From contig CAJKUC010000016.1 of NCBI GenBank assembly GCA_905203015.1, forward strand, positions 1 to 45,029: 45,029 bases of DNA. The letters are read 5' to 3'. This document shows positions 34,127-42,494 of the stretch, one piece after another. The number at the start of each line of letters is the position of its first letter. The first letter of the stretch is position 1. Position numbers and translations under genes: made by a program. The notes beneath the pieces were generated by a model. It did no database searches. It was given only the letters and a program-made list of their open reading frames with translations, and was not told the origin of the DNA. Source of the stretch: an uncultured Christensenella sp. Lineage in GTDB: Bacteria > Bacillota > Clostridia > Christensenellales > Borkfalkiaceae.

Positions 34127-34960
34127 GTGAGCAATAATTATTACACGGAATGTCCCGTGGAAAACGTTCTTTCGATCCGTTCGCTGTATACGTTTTTTCA
34201 TCGGAAACTTCCGAAAGACTACAATTTCAAGGGCGAAAGCCACGATTTTCACGAAGTGCTTTGCGTGATCGGCGGAGAACTGGGCGTAACGGCCGATAAA
34301 AACGTATATCTTCTGCCTGCCGGGCAGGCGATTTTTCATAAAGGCGGAGAGTTTCACTCGCTCTGGTCCAGTTACGGCGCAGAGCCGGAAATCGTGGTAT
34401 TTTCTTTTTCCGCAGACGCTTTTCCTCTGCCCGAAAGATCGCTTTTCACACTTTCCGCCGCACAGACGAGCGAACTTTTAAGCACTTTTGCCGCGGCGGA
34501 AAAAGCATTCGTTTTCGACGGATTTCAGGTGAAAGCGGTGGCAGAAGGCAAGCGTTCGGAAGCCGCGGCGGTGGTGAAACGGCTGGAACTGTTTCTTCTT
34601 TCCCTTTTCGACGAAACAAAAGAAGTGCGACTCGGCGCAACGGGGCGAGCCGCCGAAAATTACGCGCGTATCGTATCCGTTCTGGAAGAGCATCTTTCCG
34701 AAGACCTTTCCGCCGCCGGAATCGCGGATCTTTGTAATCTGAGCATACCCGCGCTGAATAAAACGGTGGCGAAATTCGCGGGGTGCGGCGTGATGAATTA
34801 TTATAATTCGCTGCGCCTGAAAAAGGCGGAAGAACTTCTGCTTGCGGGCGCAAGCGTGAAAGAAGCCGCTTTTTCCGTGGGATTTTTCAATCAGAATTAT
34901 TTTTCCGCATGCTTCAAAAAGCACAAAGGGATCCCCCCTTCCCGCGTGAAACCGTTATAA
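34127..34960 (+). CDS. AraC-family transcriptional regulator
   Basis: A 277-aa regulator. The N-terminal half has a cupin-like sensor pattern (HDFHEVLCVIGGELGVTADKNVYLLPAGQAIFHKGGEFHSLWS). Residues from about 180 form the double helix-turn-helix: LSAAGIADLCNLSIPALNKTVAKF and VKEAAFSVGFFNQNYFSACFKKHKGIPPSRVK. GTG 34127 is the start, with AAGGAG 9 nt upstream. Being divergent from the hexosamine kinase operon, it may control that operon in response to a sugar (inference). Confidence 0.88.
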   Translation: MSNNYYTECPVENVLSIRSLYTFFHRKLPKDYNFKGESHDFHEVLCVIGGELGVTADKNVYLLPAGQAIFHKGGEFHSLWSSYGAEPEIVVFSFSADAFPLPERSLFTLSAAQTSELLSTFAAAEKAFVFDGFQVKAVAEGKRSEAAAVVKRLELFLLSLFDETKEVRLGATGRAAENYARIVSVLEEHLSEDLSAAGIADLCNLSIPALNKTVAKFAGCGVMNYYNSLRLKKAEELLLAGASVKEAAFSVGFFNQNYFSACFKKHKGIPPSRVKPL

Positions 34961-35037
34961 ATTCCGTAAAAATATAAATTCAGTAAAAATCATCCGCCGC
35001 CCGTAAAGCGCAAACGGCGCGGCAAAACGACGCACAA

Positions 35038-35074
35038 AAAACCTCCTCTCCCCGAAAAAGGAAAAGGAGGTTTT
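35038..35074 (+). terminator. Terminator of the AraC-type gene
   Basis: Perfect AAAACCTCCT (35038-35047) with AGGAGGTTTT (35065-35074). Confidence 0.8.
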
Positions 35075-35126
35075 GCATATTCCCGACAGACGTGCCGCAC
35101 GAAGCGATCTTGCCGCCGCGCAACGC

Positions 35127-35786
35127 TCATCCGTTCTTGCAGGGGCAGGGATTCATCTTGGGATAAAGCGGCAACTCGAAAAATCCCGAGCACACTTCCT
35201 GCGAATAATCCTGCGCGGGTGGAATTACGCTGTAGCCGTACGACGGCACGAGCAGTTCCACCTGCATCGCCACTTTCAGAATCACCGTGCAGCACATATT
35301 CACCGTAAACGTGTTATTCGCGGCGTTGAACGTTCCCTCGGGCGACACCGCGCTGCAAGCGGCGCGTACGATAAACGGCATCACCGACGGCGCAGGCACG
35401 GATAACAGTACGTCTTCCGACACCGTTACCAGCGACGTAGCCTTGCCTTCCACGCCCGCCGCGTCTACGTACAACACTTCCACCGGTACGTTCACCGTTG
35501 CCTGCACGCGCGCGCATTGCCGATCCGCCTGACGATCCACGGAAAGATTGCTCACCACCGCGTCGGAAGACACAGTGCGCGCGCTGACGAACGTCAGCGG
35601 ATATGTAGGATTTGCGGGCGTAAAGCCGGAAAGCGTCAGCGTGTAATTTTCGAGTTGTAATTGTTTGATACAAGCGTCGAAGATCTTTTCCGCCTGAATA
35701 CACACTTTTTCCGTCAGTCCGCTCAGCGGATTTCCCGTGATCGGCCCGGGACATTTATCCGATTGAAAATTGGAATAAAACGACAT
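35127..35786 (-). CDS. Uncharacterised Clostridial protein, possibly spore-related
   Basis: A 219-aa, cysteine-containing soluble protein without signal peptide. It begins MSFYSNFQSDKCPGPITGNP and ends with YSQEVCSGFFELPLYPKMNP and then CPCKNG; the middle is beta-rich (VQATVNVPVEVLYVDAAGVEG, TVNMCCTVILKVAMQVELLVPSYGY). I recall similar unnamed proteins in Clostridia but know no function. The repeated beta pattern recalls SPOCS/DUF3794 spore proteins; that link is weak. AGGAGG lies 6 nt before the ATG. It sits by a LysM gene and a spoVB-like gene, and a sigma-K-like promoter precedes it. Confidence 0.75.
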   Translation of the reverse strand: MSFYSNFQSDKCPGPITGNPLSGLTEKVCIQAEKIFDACIKQLQLENYTLTLSGFTPANPTYPLTFVSARTVSSDAVVSNLSVDRQADRQCARVQATVNVPVEVLYVDAAGVEGKATSLVTVSEDVLLSVPAPSVMPFIVRAACSAVSPEGTFNAANNTFTVNMCCTVILKVAMQVELLVPSYGYSVIPPAQDYSQEVCSGFFELPLYPKMNPCPCKNG

Positions 35787-35882
35787 GTTTGACCTCCTGT
35801 CTGTTACTGCCCCGAAACGCGCAAACGTCTGTTCTTTCCGTCCGCTTTTCCGCCCGGGGCTTTCGCTGTATATTGCTTATTG

Positions 35883-35911
35883 TATTTTATGCAATACGCG
35901 TCGTTTTCGTT
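35883..35911 (-). promoter_or_regulatory. Candidate sigma-K-type promoter of the uncharacterised Clostridial gene
   Basis: On the minus strand CATAAAATA (plus 35883-35891) fits the sigma-K -10 pattern CATAnnnTA, with AAC 17 nt upstream (plus 35909-35911). The consensus is loose, so chance is possible. The gene starts about 90 nt downstream. Confidence 0.35.
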
Positions 35912-35954
35912 CCGCGCTTCAAAAAGCAAATCCGTGGGGGCTTTTTACAAAACG

Positions 35955-36236
35955 TCAGATCCAGATTTTCATGCCGGGATAAAAAGCGTTCGTGCCGTTC
36001 AATTTCCTGTAATTTTCCGCGTTGCCGCAAAGAAGCGTTTTCGTATCGCCCGCGCGCACGACGTAAAGATTGTGTCTTTCGGCGGGAAGGCGTAAAATCT
36101 GCCCTTCAGATACTTCGCCTTTCAGAGAATTATCGTAAACGATACGCGTTTCGGGCACGGAAAACGCCTCGGCGATCATGCCGAGCGTCTGCCCTTTCCG
36201 CACTTTATAAAATTTCGGGATCACTATCGTAAGCAT
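35955..36236 (-). CDS. Small protein with two LysM domains
   Basis: A 93-aa protein made almost entirely of two LysM motifs: KFYKVRKGQTLGMIAEAFSV (residues 8-27, continuing to about 50) and YVVRAGDTKTLLCG (58-71, continuing to the end, NAFYPGMKIWI). LysM binds peptidoglycan or GlcNAc chains. Without a signal peptide it would act on the spore cortex side, as in SafA/SpoVID-type coat proteins (inference). Only a distant GCGGAAG lies upstream of the ATG. A sigma-E-like CATACAAT box occurs on this strand at plus 36310-36317, but without a good -35. Confidence 0.78.
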   Translation of the reverse strand: MLTIVIPKFYKVRKGQTLGMIAEAFSVPETRIVYDNSLKGEVSEGQILRLPAERHNLYVVRAGDTKTLLCGNAENYRKLNGTNAFYPGMKIWI

Positions 36237-36314
36237 CGGTTTATTCTATGCTTCCGCCCGCGTTTTTATCCTTGATTTTTTCATAAAACGACGATTGTCC
36301 CCGTAAAATATTGT

Positions 36315-37823
36315 ATGCGACGCAACGTATACAGAACAACATTCGTAATCACCGCCCTTTCGGCAATCGAAAGGACACTGGGATTTTTATACCGCATTGC
36401 CCTCGCGAGATTTATCGGGGCGGAGGGATTGGGCTTGTACCAGGTGGCGCTTTCGCTGTTCGCCGTGTTTTTAACGATCGGCACGGGCGGCATTCCCGTT
36501 ACGATTTCGCGGCTGAAAACGAAAGGATATGCGGAAAAACGCCCGCAATCGGGAGACGAAGCGCTGAGCGCGGGCGTAATCATATCGCTCCTCACCACCG
36601 TGCCCGTATGCGTATTTTTCTTCCTTTTCGGAAAACGCGCGGATTTTCTTTTTTCCGATTCCCGCTGCAACACGCTGTTTAACATTCTGCTGATCGGCTT
36701 GCCGTTCACCTGCGTATACGCCGATATACGGGGAAGTTTCTGGGGCGATAAAAAATTTTTTCAGCCGTCGCTGATCGAATTGTTTGAAGAGACCGTGATG
36801 GTGATTGCGGGAATACTTCTGCTTCGCGGATTTTCGGCAAACGGCGCGGAAGAAATCACGCGCGGCGCGCGCCTTGCCTGCGTAGCCGTAACGATTTCTT
36901 ATTTCGCTTCGTTTTCCGTATCCGTACTGCTTTTCTTTTTAAACGGCGGAAAAATCCGCTCGCCGAAAAAACAATTAAAGCCGCTCTTTTCTTCCGCCGC
37001 GCCGATCACGGCGGTACGCGCCTGTTCCACGCTGATCGGTTCCGCCGTAGCCGTGATTCTGCCCGCCATGCTGATAAAATCCGGCATGACGGCAACCGAA
37101 GCGTTGCGTACGTTCGGCTCGGCGGCGGGAATGGCGATGCCCGTGCTTTCCATTCCCTCTACGTTCATCGGCTCGGTATCTTTGGTGCTCACCCCCGAAT
37201 TTTCGGAAAACTTTTATCGGAAGCGCACGGAAAAACTCACCGCAGACATCGAAAAGGGAATTTTCGTTTCCTTTGCCTTTTCCTGCCTGTTTATGCCCTC
37301 TTTCTTCGCGTTCGGGCTGCCCGTAGGCAGGCTTTTGTATTCCGACGAGAGTGCGGGCGAAATGATTTCCCGCTGCGCGTTTTTATTGCTGCCGATGAGC
37401 GTTGCGATGATCACTACGGGCATACTCAATTCGATGAACTACGAAAAACAGACGCTGCGCTTCTATTTTATCGGCGCGGCGGCGATGCTGCTTTGCGTAT
37501 TTTTTCTGCCCGCCGTCATCGGGGCGTACGCTTATCCCGTGGGGATGACTCTTTCTTTCACGTGCGCCGCCTGCTGCAATACGTTCTTTCTTATCGATTT
37601 ATACCCGCTTTCAAAACGACTGCTTTGCAAATGCCTCACGGCTTTTTTTCTCATGATTCCCGTGGCGGCGTGCGGAAAACTGATCTACGCGCCTTTATCA
37701 CGAGTGCTTTCCGTTGTGCCCGCTCTGCTTTCCGCCGGTATACTTACTCTGCTTTTCAATGTCGTTCTGTGGCTGATTTTCGGTATTTTTCCCATAAAAA
37801 CCTTAAAAAGAAAACTTTTTTGA
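36315..37823 (+). CDS. SpoVB/MurJ-like polysaccharide flippase (MATE/MOP superfamily)
   Basis: A 502-aa membrane protein with about 13-14 helices. The start TTFVITALSAIERTLGFLYR, then IALARFIGAEGLGLYQVA, is the signature of SpoVB-type flippases; GTGGIPVTISRL and SIPSTFIGSVSLVLTPEFSE are also typical. SpoVB moves lipid-linked cell-wall precursors for spore cortex assembly in Bacillus; paralogues serve other polysaccharides, so I do not fix the symbol. No clear ribosome binding site precedes ATG 36315. It is divergent from the LysM gene, with 78 nt between. Confidence 0.83.
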   Translation: MRRNVYRTTFVITALSAIERTLGFLYRIALARFIGAEGLGLYQVALSLFAVFLTIGTGGIPVTISRLKTKGYAEKRPQSGDEALSAGVIISLLTTVPVCVFFFLFGKRADFLFSDSRCNTLFNILLIGLPFTCVYADIRGSFWGDKKFFQPSLIELFEETVMVIAGILLLRGFSANGAEEITRGARLACVAVTISYFASFSVSVLLFFLNGGKIRSPKKQLKPLFSSAAPITAVRACSTLIGSAVAVILPAMLIKSGMTATEALRTFGSAAGMAMPVLSIPSTFIGSVSLVLTPEFSENFYRKRTEKLTADIEKGIFVSFAFSCLFMPSFFAFGLPVGRLLYSDESAGEMISRCAFLLLPMSVAMITTGILNSMNYEKQTLRFYFIGAAAMLLCVFFLPAVIGAYAYPVGMTLSFTCAACCNTFFLIDLYPLSKRLLCKCLTAFFLMIPVAACGKLIYAPLSRVLSVVPALLSAGILTLLFNVVLWLIFGIFPIKTLKRKLF

Positions 37824-37839
37824 AAAAATCAAGGTTTTT
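37796..37839 (+). terminator. Terminator overlapping the end of the spoVB-like gene
   Basis: AAAAACCTT (37796-37804) pairs with AAGGTTTTT (37831-37839). The left arm is inside the last codons of the gene. The stem is AT-rich. Confidence 0.6.
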
Positions 37840-37853
37840 CTTCTCTTCTTTTC

Positions 37854-37882
37854 TTGACAGAACGCGCGTTTTGTTTTACAAT
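37854..37882 (+). promoter_or_regulatory. Sigma-A promoter of pgi
   Basis: TTGACA (37854-37859), 17-nt spacer, TACAAT (37877-37882). It starts 15 nt after the preceding terminator stem. Confidence 0.85.
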
Positions 37883-37922
37883 ATCTGCGTATCGAAAAAT
37901 TAAAGGAGTTTTGAAAAAAACA

Positions 37923-39359
37923 ATGAGTTACAAGACCAAAGAATGGCGCGATTCCATGAGAGTGACGCTGGATTACAACAATATGACGGAAACCTTCCTC
38001 GGAGACAAAGGTTTTTCCGATAAAAAACTCGCTTCCTATCGCACCGCCGCGACGAAAGCGTTTTCTTACGTAAAAGAAAACCGCGGCAAAGACGAATTAT
38101 ATATGGGCTGGACCGAACTTCCCTACAATCAGAAAGAAATCGTGGCGGATATTCTGGAAACGGCGAAAAGCGTTCGTCGTAAATTCAAATATTTCGTAGT
38201 TCTGGGAATCGGCGGCAGCGCCCTCGGCCCCATTATGGCGTTCAACGCGCTCTGCCATCTGCATTACAACGATCTGCCCCGCGCAAAACGTAAAGGACCT
38301 AAATTCTACGTGGAAGACAACGTTGACCCCGTGAGAATGAGAGATCTTCTCGACGTGATCGAGCCCGCGGAAACCTGCTTCAACGTGATTTCCAAATCGG
38401 GTGCGACGAGCGAAACGATGACGCAGTACCTTGTAATTCTTGATCTTCTGAAAAAAGCGGGCGTACCCGTGGAAGATAATGTAATCTTCACCACCGACGC
38501 GAAAAAAGGAAATCTGAATAAAATCGCCGCGGAATACAACGGGAAGATCAAATGCTACGTGCTTCCCGACGGCGTAGGCGGAAGATTTTCCGAACTGTGC
38601 CCCGTAGGCCTTTTGCCCGCAGCCGTTCTCGGTATCGACATCAAAGGGCTTCTTGCCGGCGCGGCGTATATGGATTCGATCTGCCGTTCTTCCTCGATCG
38701 CGAAAAACCCCGCGCTTGCCTGCGCCGTATTACAGGTAGCCGCGATGAACGAAGGCAAAAACGTGGGCGTGATGATGCCTTATTCCGATAATCTCAAATA
38801 TCTTGCGGACTGGTATTGCCAACTTTGGGCGGAATCGCTCGGCAAAAACGTAACGCTCGACGGCATGCCCTGCAACGTAGGTCAGACGCCCGTTAAATCT
38901 CTCGGCGTCACCGATCAGCATTCGCAGGTGCAACTTTACACGGAAGGCCCCTACGATAAAGTGGTGACGTTCCTTTCCCTGAAAAAATACGCGTGCGAAT
39001 TCCCCATTCCCCACGGCTGCGAAGATATTCCGGACGTAGCGTTTCTCGGCGGGCACACGATGGAAGAATTGATTCAGGCGGAAAACGCCGCCACGGCGTA
39101 TGCGCTGACGAAAGCGGGAAGAATGAATTACACCCTTTACATTCCCGAACTCAACGCGTTCACCCTCGGCGAACTGCTGTTCCTCTTTGAATTGCAGACG
39201 GCGTACGCGGGCGCGATGTTCAATATCGATACGTTCAATCAGCCGGGCGTGGAAGAAGGTAAAAAAGCCACGTTCGCGCTTCTCGGAAAAGCGGGCTATG
39301 CGGAAAAGAAAAAAGAACTGGATTCTCTTCCCGAAAAGAAAACGGAATATATCGTTTGA
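37923..39359 (+). CDS. pgi: Glucose-6-phosphate isomerase
   Basis: A 478-aa SIS-fold isomerase interconverting glucose-6-phosphate and fructose-6-phosphate. The VLGIGGSALGP sugar-binding loop, ISKSGATSETM (phosphate binding), the PDGVGGRFSELCPVGLLPA region (matching the PGI signature with the base Glu), and VTDQHSQVQLYTEGP are all present. The length is at the shorter bacterial end. ATG 37923 has AAAGGAG 14 nt upstream, a rather long spacing; TTG 37911 is the alternative. Its product feeds GlmS via fructose-6-phosphate. Confidence 0.95.
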   Translation: MSYKTKEWRDSMRVTLDYNNMTETFLGDKGFSDKKLASYRTAATKAFSYVKENRGKDELYMGWTELPYNQKEIVADILETAKSVRRKFKYFVVLGIGGSALGPIMAFNALCHLHYNDLPRAKRKGPKFYVEDNVDPVRMRDLLDVIEPAETCFNVISKSGATSETMTQYLVILDLLKKAGVPVEDNVIFTTDAKKGNLNKIAAEYNGKIKCYVLPDGVGGRFSELCPVGLLPAAVLGIDIKGLLAGAAYMDSICRSSSIAKNPALACAVLQVAAMNEGKNVGVMMPYSDNLKYLADWYCQLWAESLGKNVTLDGMPCNVGQTPVKSLGVTDQHSQVQLYTEGPYDKVVTFLSLKKYACEFPIPHGCEDIPDVAFLGGHTMEELIQAENAATAYALTKAGRMNYTLYIPELNAFTLGELLFLFELQTAYAGAMFNIDTFNQPGVEEGKKATFALLGKAGYAEKKKELDSLPEKKTEYIV

Positions 39360-39416
39360 TTTCCGCCGCCTGCCGTAATCGGGCGAAGTTTTAATAAATT
39401 ATACAACGATGAATTT

Positions 39417-39450
39417 TTCCCGTCGGGGATTCCTCCCGACGGGAATTTTT
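39417..39450 (+). terminator. Intrinsic terminator of pgi
   Basis: TTCCCGTCGGG (39417-39427) with CCCGACGGGAA (39435-39445), then T6. It separates pgi from mazF. Confidence 0.88.
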
Positions 39451-39595
39451 TACGTTTTCCTGCTTCCGACGCAGATTCTTTGACGAAAACCGTATAAAAC
39501 GGCAACGGACCGGGTATAATTCTTACCGCGCACGGAAAGACGGAATTTCTACATATGATATCGTAGGGAGTCTTTCTTACGCAAGAGGTGTATCG

Positions 39596-39961
39596 ATGAA
39601 CGTAAAACGCGGTGAACTTTATTACGCCGATCTTTCCCCCGTCGTCGGCAGCGAACAGGGCGGCATACGCCCCGTTCTCGTGGTGCAGAACGACGTAGGA
39701 AACAAATACTCCCCCACCGTTATAGCCGCCGCCGTAACGAGCCGCATTAATAAAGCGAAACTGCCGACGCATATCGAATTGCCCTCCGCCTACGGCCTTG
39801 CCAAAGACAGCGTGATTCTTCTGGAACAGATACGCACGCTCGACAAACGCAGACTGAAAGAGCGAATCGGAGAACTTCCGCCGGAGGCAATGTCGCGCGT
39901 GAATCGAGCAATCCTGATTTCTCTCGGTTTTCCCGTGGACGGACAGGCGAAAAACCGCTGA
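39596..39961 (+). CDS. MazF/EndoA-type endoribonuclease without a neighbouring antitoxin
   Basis: A 121-aa protein of the PemK/MazF family. It starts MNVKRGELYYADLSPVVGSE and contains GGIRPVLVVQND and AAAVTSRINKAKLPTHIEL. The catalytic pair of the Bacillus enzyme, R25 and T48, is at the same numbers here. It would cut mRNA at short single-strand sites. AAGAGG lies 7 nt before the ATG. A TATAAT box at about 39515 lacks a good -35. Between pgi and this gene no antitoxin frame is credible: upstream ATG frames run through the pgi terminator. Control must come from elsewhere or from a distant antitoxin. Confidence 0.88.
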   Translation: MNVKRGELYYADLSPVVGSEQGGIRPVLVVQNDVGNKYSPTVIAAAVTSRINKAKLPTHIELPSAYGLAKDSVILLEQIRTLDKRRLKERIGELPPEAMSRVNRAILISLGFPVDGQAKNR

Positions 39962-40023
39962 TTTTTCTTTTTTCCCTTTATTTTACGCCACGCGATTTCT
40001 TCGCGCGGCGTTTTTTTACGTAT

Positions 40024-40095
40024 TTCGCCATCCGACGATTTTCGGCAAAAAAAGGAATAATCTTCCTGCTTTCGCACGAAAAAGAATGTTATAAT
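40024..40095 (+). promoter_or_regulatory. spoIIE promoter with two possible Spo0A boxes
   Basis: An extended -10, TGTTATAAT (-10 hexamer 40090-40095), precedes spoIIE; the -35 region is poor, as expected for an activator-dependent promoter. Two matches to the 0A box TGNCGAA lie on the minus strand at 40024-40030 (TGGCGAA) and 40041-40047 (TGCCGAA), 17 bp apart, about 60-80 bp upstream of the start. The motif is short and this DNA is rich in TTCGC, so chance remains possible. Confidence 0.45.
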
Positions 40096-40118
40096 GAATT
40101 CGTTCACGGAGGAGTGAT

Positions 40119-42422
40119 ATGAACCGTATCGATCGGGACGGAAAAACGTTCGTTCTCTATTTCTTTTTCACCGCGTTTTGCGCTTTATTCTTCTTTCTGG
40201 GCGATTCCGCCGAGCCGTTTGCCATGGCACTGCTTTTTGCGGCGATGTGCGCACGGCTTTCCCCCGCGATTGCGTGCGGATGTTATACGCTCTCTTCCGC
40301 CGTGGCGTTGCGGGCGGACGTTTCCCTTCTGTGCCTGATCGAAGCGACGATTCTTTTCTCAGGCTTTGTTTTAAAAAAGAAAATCGGAAAAAAAGCCGCT
40401 TGCCTGCCCTTTATCTCGTTGTTTCTCGCACTTGCCGTATTCGTATTTTTCGCGCCGTTTACGCCCTATATTCTGCCGCCCGTATTTTCGTTCTTAAACG
40501 ACGGAATCGTACAGAAAATCGCCATCGCGGGATTGATATATCTCCTGTCTGCGGCATTTTCCGTAGCGCTGCGCGCTCTTTTATACCGCTTTTTGAAATG
40601 CAGACTGAAAACGGAAGAAATCGCGTTTTCGCTGCTTTTGTTCTGGGCGGCGGGAATCGCGCTCTGCCGAGCCTTTACGCCGGAGGTATACGCAGGCGTT
40701 TCGCTTTTTCTGCTGTTGTTTTACGCAGACGTCACGAAAGATCTGTCGGCGACTCTTGCGGCGTTTGTGCTTTCCGTTCCCGCCGCCGTATGCGGCGTTC
40801 CGCACGAAAAATATTTTCTTTTCGGCGCGGCGGTGACGGCGTTTGCGCCCGTCGGAAGACTTCCTGCGGTATTCGCCCTGATTCTCTCGTATTTTCTTTT
40901 CGGCATTACGGAAAACGTATTTGCGGCTTCTGCGGCTTCTCTTGTACCGTGGGTGCTTTGCGTACTTCTCCCGTCGCTCGTCTTTTTATTGCTTCCGCCG
41001 TCGCTTCTTAGGCGGGCGGAAAACAAACTGGTTTTTTATCGTGAAAAGCATCTTTCGCGAATTGCGATCAACCGGAACCGCGCTGCCGTCGGCGAACAAC
41101 TTTTTGAAATTTCTTCGATCTTCCGCGAAATCCGCTCGGCGTTCACCGCGCTTTCCTCTTCCGATTCAAAGGCGGGAGCGAAAGAATTCATGTGCAAATG
41201 CGTATCCGACGGCGTATGCGGAAAATGCCCGGGGTATTCCGAATGTTACAGGCAAAACGACATAAAAACACAGATCGAAAAACTTGTGGAAATCGGCTGT
41301 ATCAAAGGCAGAGTGAGCCTGATCGATATTTCGGAAAAACTCGCCTCGGCGTGCAGAGATCAGAGCGGCCTTCTGTTTGCCGTAAACAAACAACTCGCCG
41401 ATTACAGAAAATTCGCCATAGAGGCGGAAAACGCCGCATGCGGGCGTGAACTTCTTTCGCGGCAGGCGGAAGCGATCGGCGAAATTTTAAAGGGGCTCGC
41501 GTTGGAACAGAGCACGCCTTTCAACGTGTATCGCGAAAGCGAAAAAGCCCTTTCGGCCGCGATGCAGAAAGCGGGAATCGTTTGCAGCGAAACGATGCTT
41601 TGCAAAACTTTCTCCGACGACGACAGCCCCGTTTTATCACTCGTTTCTTACGGCAAAGCGGACGTTAAAAAAATCTCGGCGATCGCTTCCGACGTATTGA
41701 AAACGCCGATGATCATTTCGGAACGCATCGCCTTATCCGACGATAAATTTTGCTGCATTTTACGTAAAAGACCCGCATTCGACGCCGCTTTCGGCGTGGC
41801 AAGCGAAAGAAAATACGGGGAAAACGCCAGCGGCGACACTCATTCCGTTATACGGATCGACGAAAGAAAATTTATGGTGGCTCTTTCCGACGGCATGGGC
41901 AGCGGCGAATATGCGAAAAAAGTATCGGAAACGGCGATTTCGTTGCTCGAAAGTTTTTACCGCGCAAAAATGCCTTCCGATCTCGTGCTTTCCACCGTTA
42001 ATAAACTGCTCTCGTTCAGCAAAGAAGAAACGTTTGCCTGCGTGGACGTCGCCGTGGTGGATCTGGACAGCGGAAAGGCAGACGTAGTGAAAATAGGCTC
42101 GCCCATGGGCTTTATTTTATCGGAAAACACGCTGAAAATCTTAGAGGGAGATTCCCTGCCGCTCGGGATTCTGGAAGCGGTGCGCCCCACAGCCGCTACG
42201 TATTATCTGAAAAGCGACGACGTTCTTCTTTTTGTCAGCGACGGCATTACTTCCGCTTTTTCCTCTTCTGGAGAACTGCTGGACGAATTAAAAAAGATCC
42301 CCTGCTTCAATCCGCAGGAGATCGCCGATAAACTATTGGCGGAAGTGCTTCGCCGCGAAAACGGGAAAGCGCAGGATGATATGACCGTGGTTGCCGTACG
42401 CCTGTATAAAAACGCTTCGTAA
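40119..42422 (+). CDS. spoIIE: Stage II sporulation protein E, membrane-bound PP2C phosphatase
   Basis: A 767-aa protein. Residues 1-310 hold about ten membrane helices, a regulatory cysteine-bearing middle (CKCVSDGVCGKCPGYSECYRQ, near 350-370) follows, and the C-terminal PP2C domain begins about residue 560, with the metal-binding motif MVALSDGMGSGEYAKK (D near 589), DVAVVDLDSGKADVVKIGSP and LLFVSDGITSAF. SpoIIE dephosphorylates SpoIIAA at the sporulation septum to release sigma-F in the forespore. The length is slightly below the Bacillus protein (827 aa). GGAGG precedes the ATG by 6 nt. Confidence 0.92.
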   Translation: MNRIDRDGKTFVLYFFFTAFCALFFFLGDSAEPFAMALLFAAMCARLSPAIACGCYTLSSAVALRADVSLLCLIEATILFSGFVLKKKIGKKAACLPFISLFLALAVFVFFAPFTPYILPPVFSFLNDGIVQKIAIAGLIYLLSAAFSVALRALLYRFLKCRLKTEEIAFSLLLFWAAGIALCRAFTPEVYAGVSLFLLLFYADVTKDLSATLAAFVLSVPAAVCGVPHEKYFLFGAAVTAFAPVGRLPAVFALILSYFLFGITENVFAASAASLVPWVLCVLLPSLVFLLLPPSLLRRAENKLVFYREKHLSRIAINRNRAAVGEQLFEISSIFREIRSAFTALSSSDSKAGAKEFMCKCVSDGVCGKCPGYSECYRQNDIKTQIEKLVEIGCIKGRVSLIDISEKLASACRDQSGLLFAVNKQLADYRKFAIEAENAACGRELLSRQAEAIGEILKGLALEQSTPFNVYRESEKALSAAMQKAGIVCSETMLCKTFSDDDSPVLSLVSYGKADVKKISAIASDVLKTPMIISERIALSDDKFCCILRKRPAFDAAFGVASERKYGENASGDTHSVIRIDERKFMVALSDGMGSGEYAKKVSETAISLLESFYRAKMPSDLVLSTVNKLLSFSKEETFACVDVAVVDLDSGKADVVKIGSPMGFILSENTLKILEGDSLPLGILEAVRPTAATYYLKSDDVLLFVSDGITSAFSSSGELLDELKKIPCFNPQEIADKLLAEVLRRENGKAQDDMTVVAVRLYKNAS

Positions 42423-42494
42423 CGCGGTTTGCGCCGTTTGCGCCGTTTATGCAGACGAAATGTTCCGACGCGGGACGGTTCCGACAGGGAACGC

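Noticed and set aside
39405..39595. An antitoxin gene upstream of mazF
   Set aside because: The only ATG frame nearby (near 39409) reads through the pgi terminator, has no ribosome binding site and encodes no MazE-like pattern.
42423..42450. Short GTTTGCGCC tandem repeats after spoIIE, as a possible repeat array
   Set aside because: Only two full 9-bp copies, without spacers or further structure; not a CRISPR or regulatory array.
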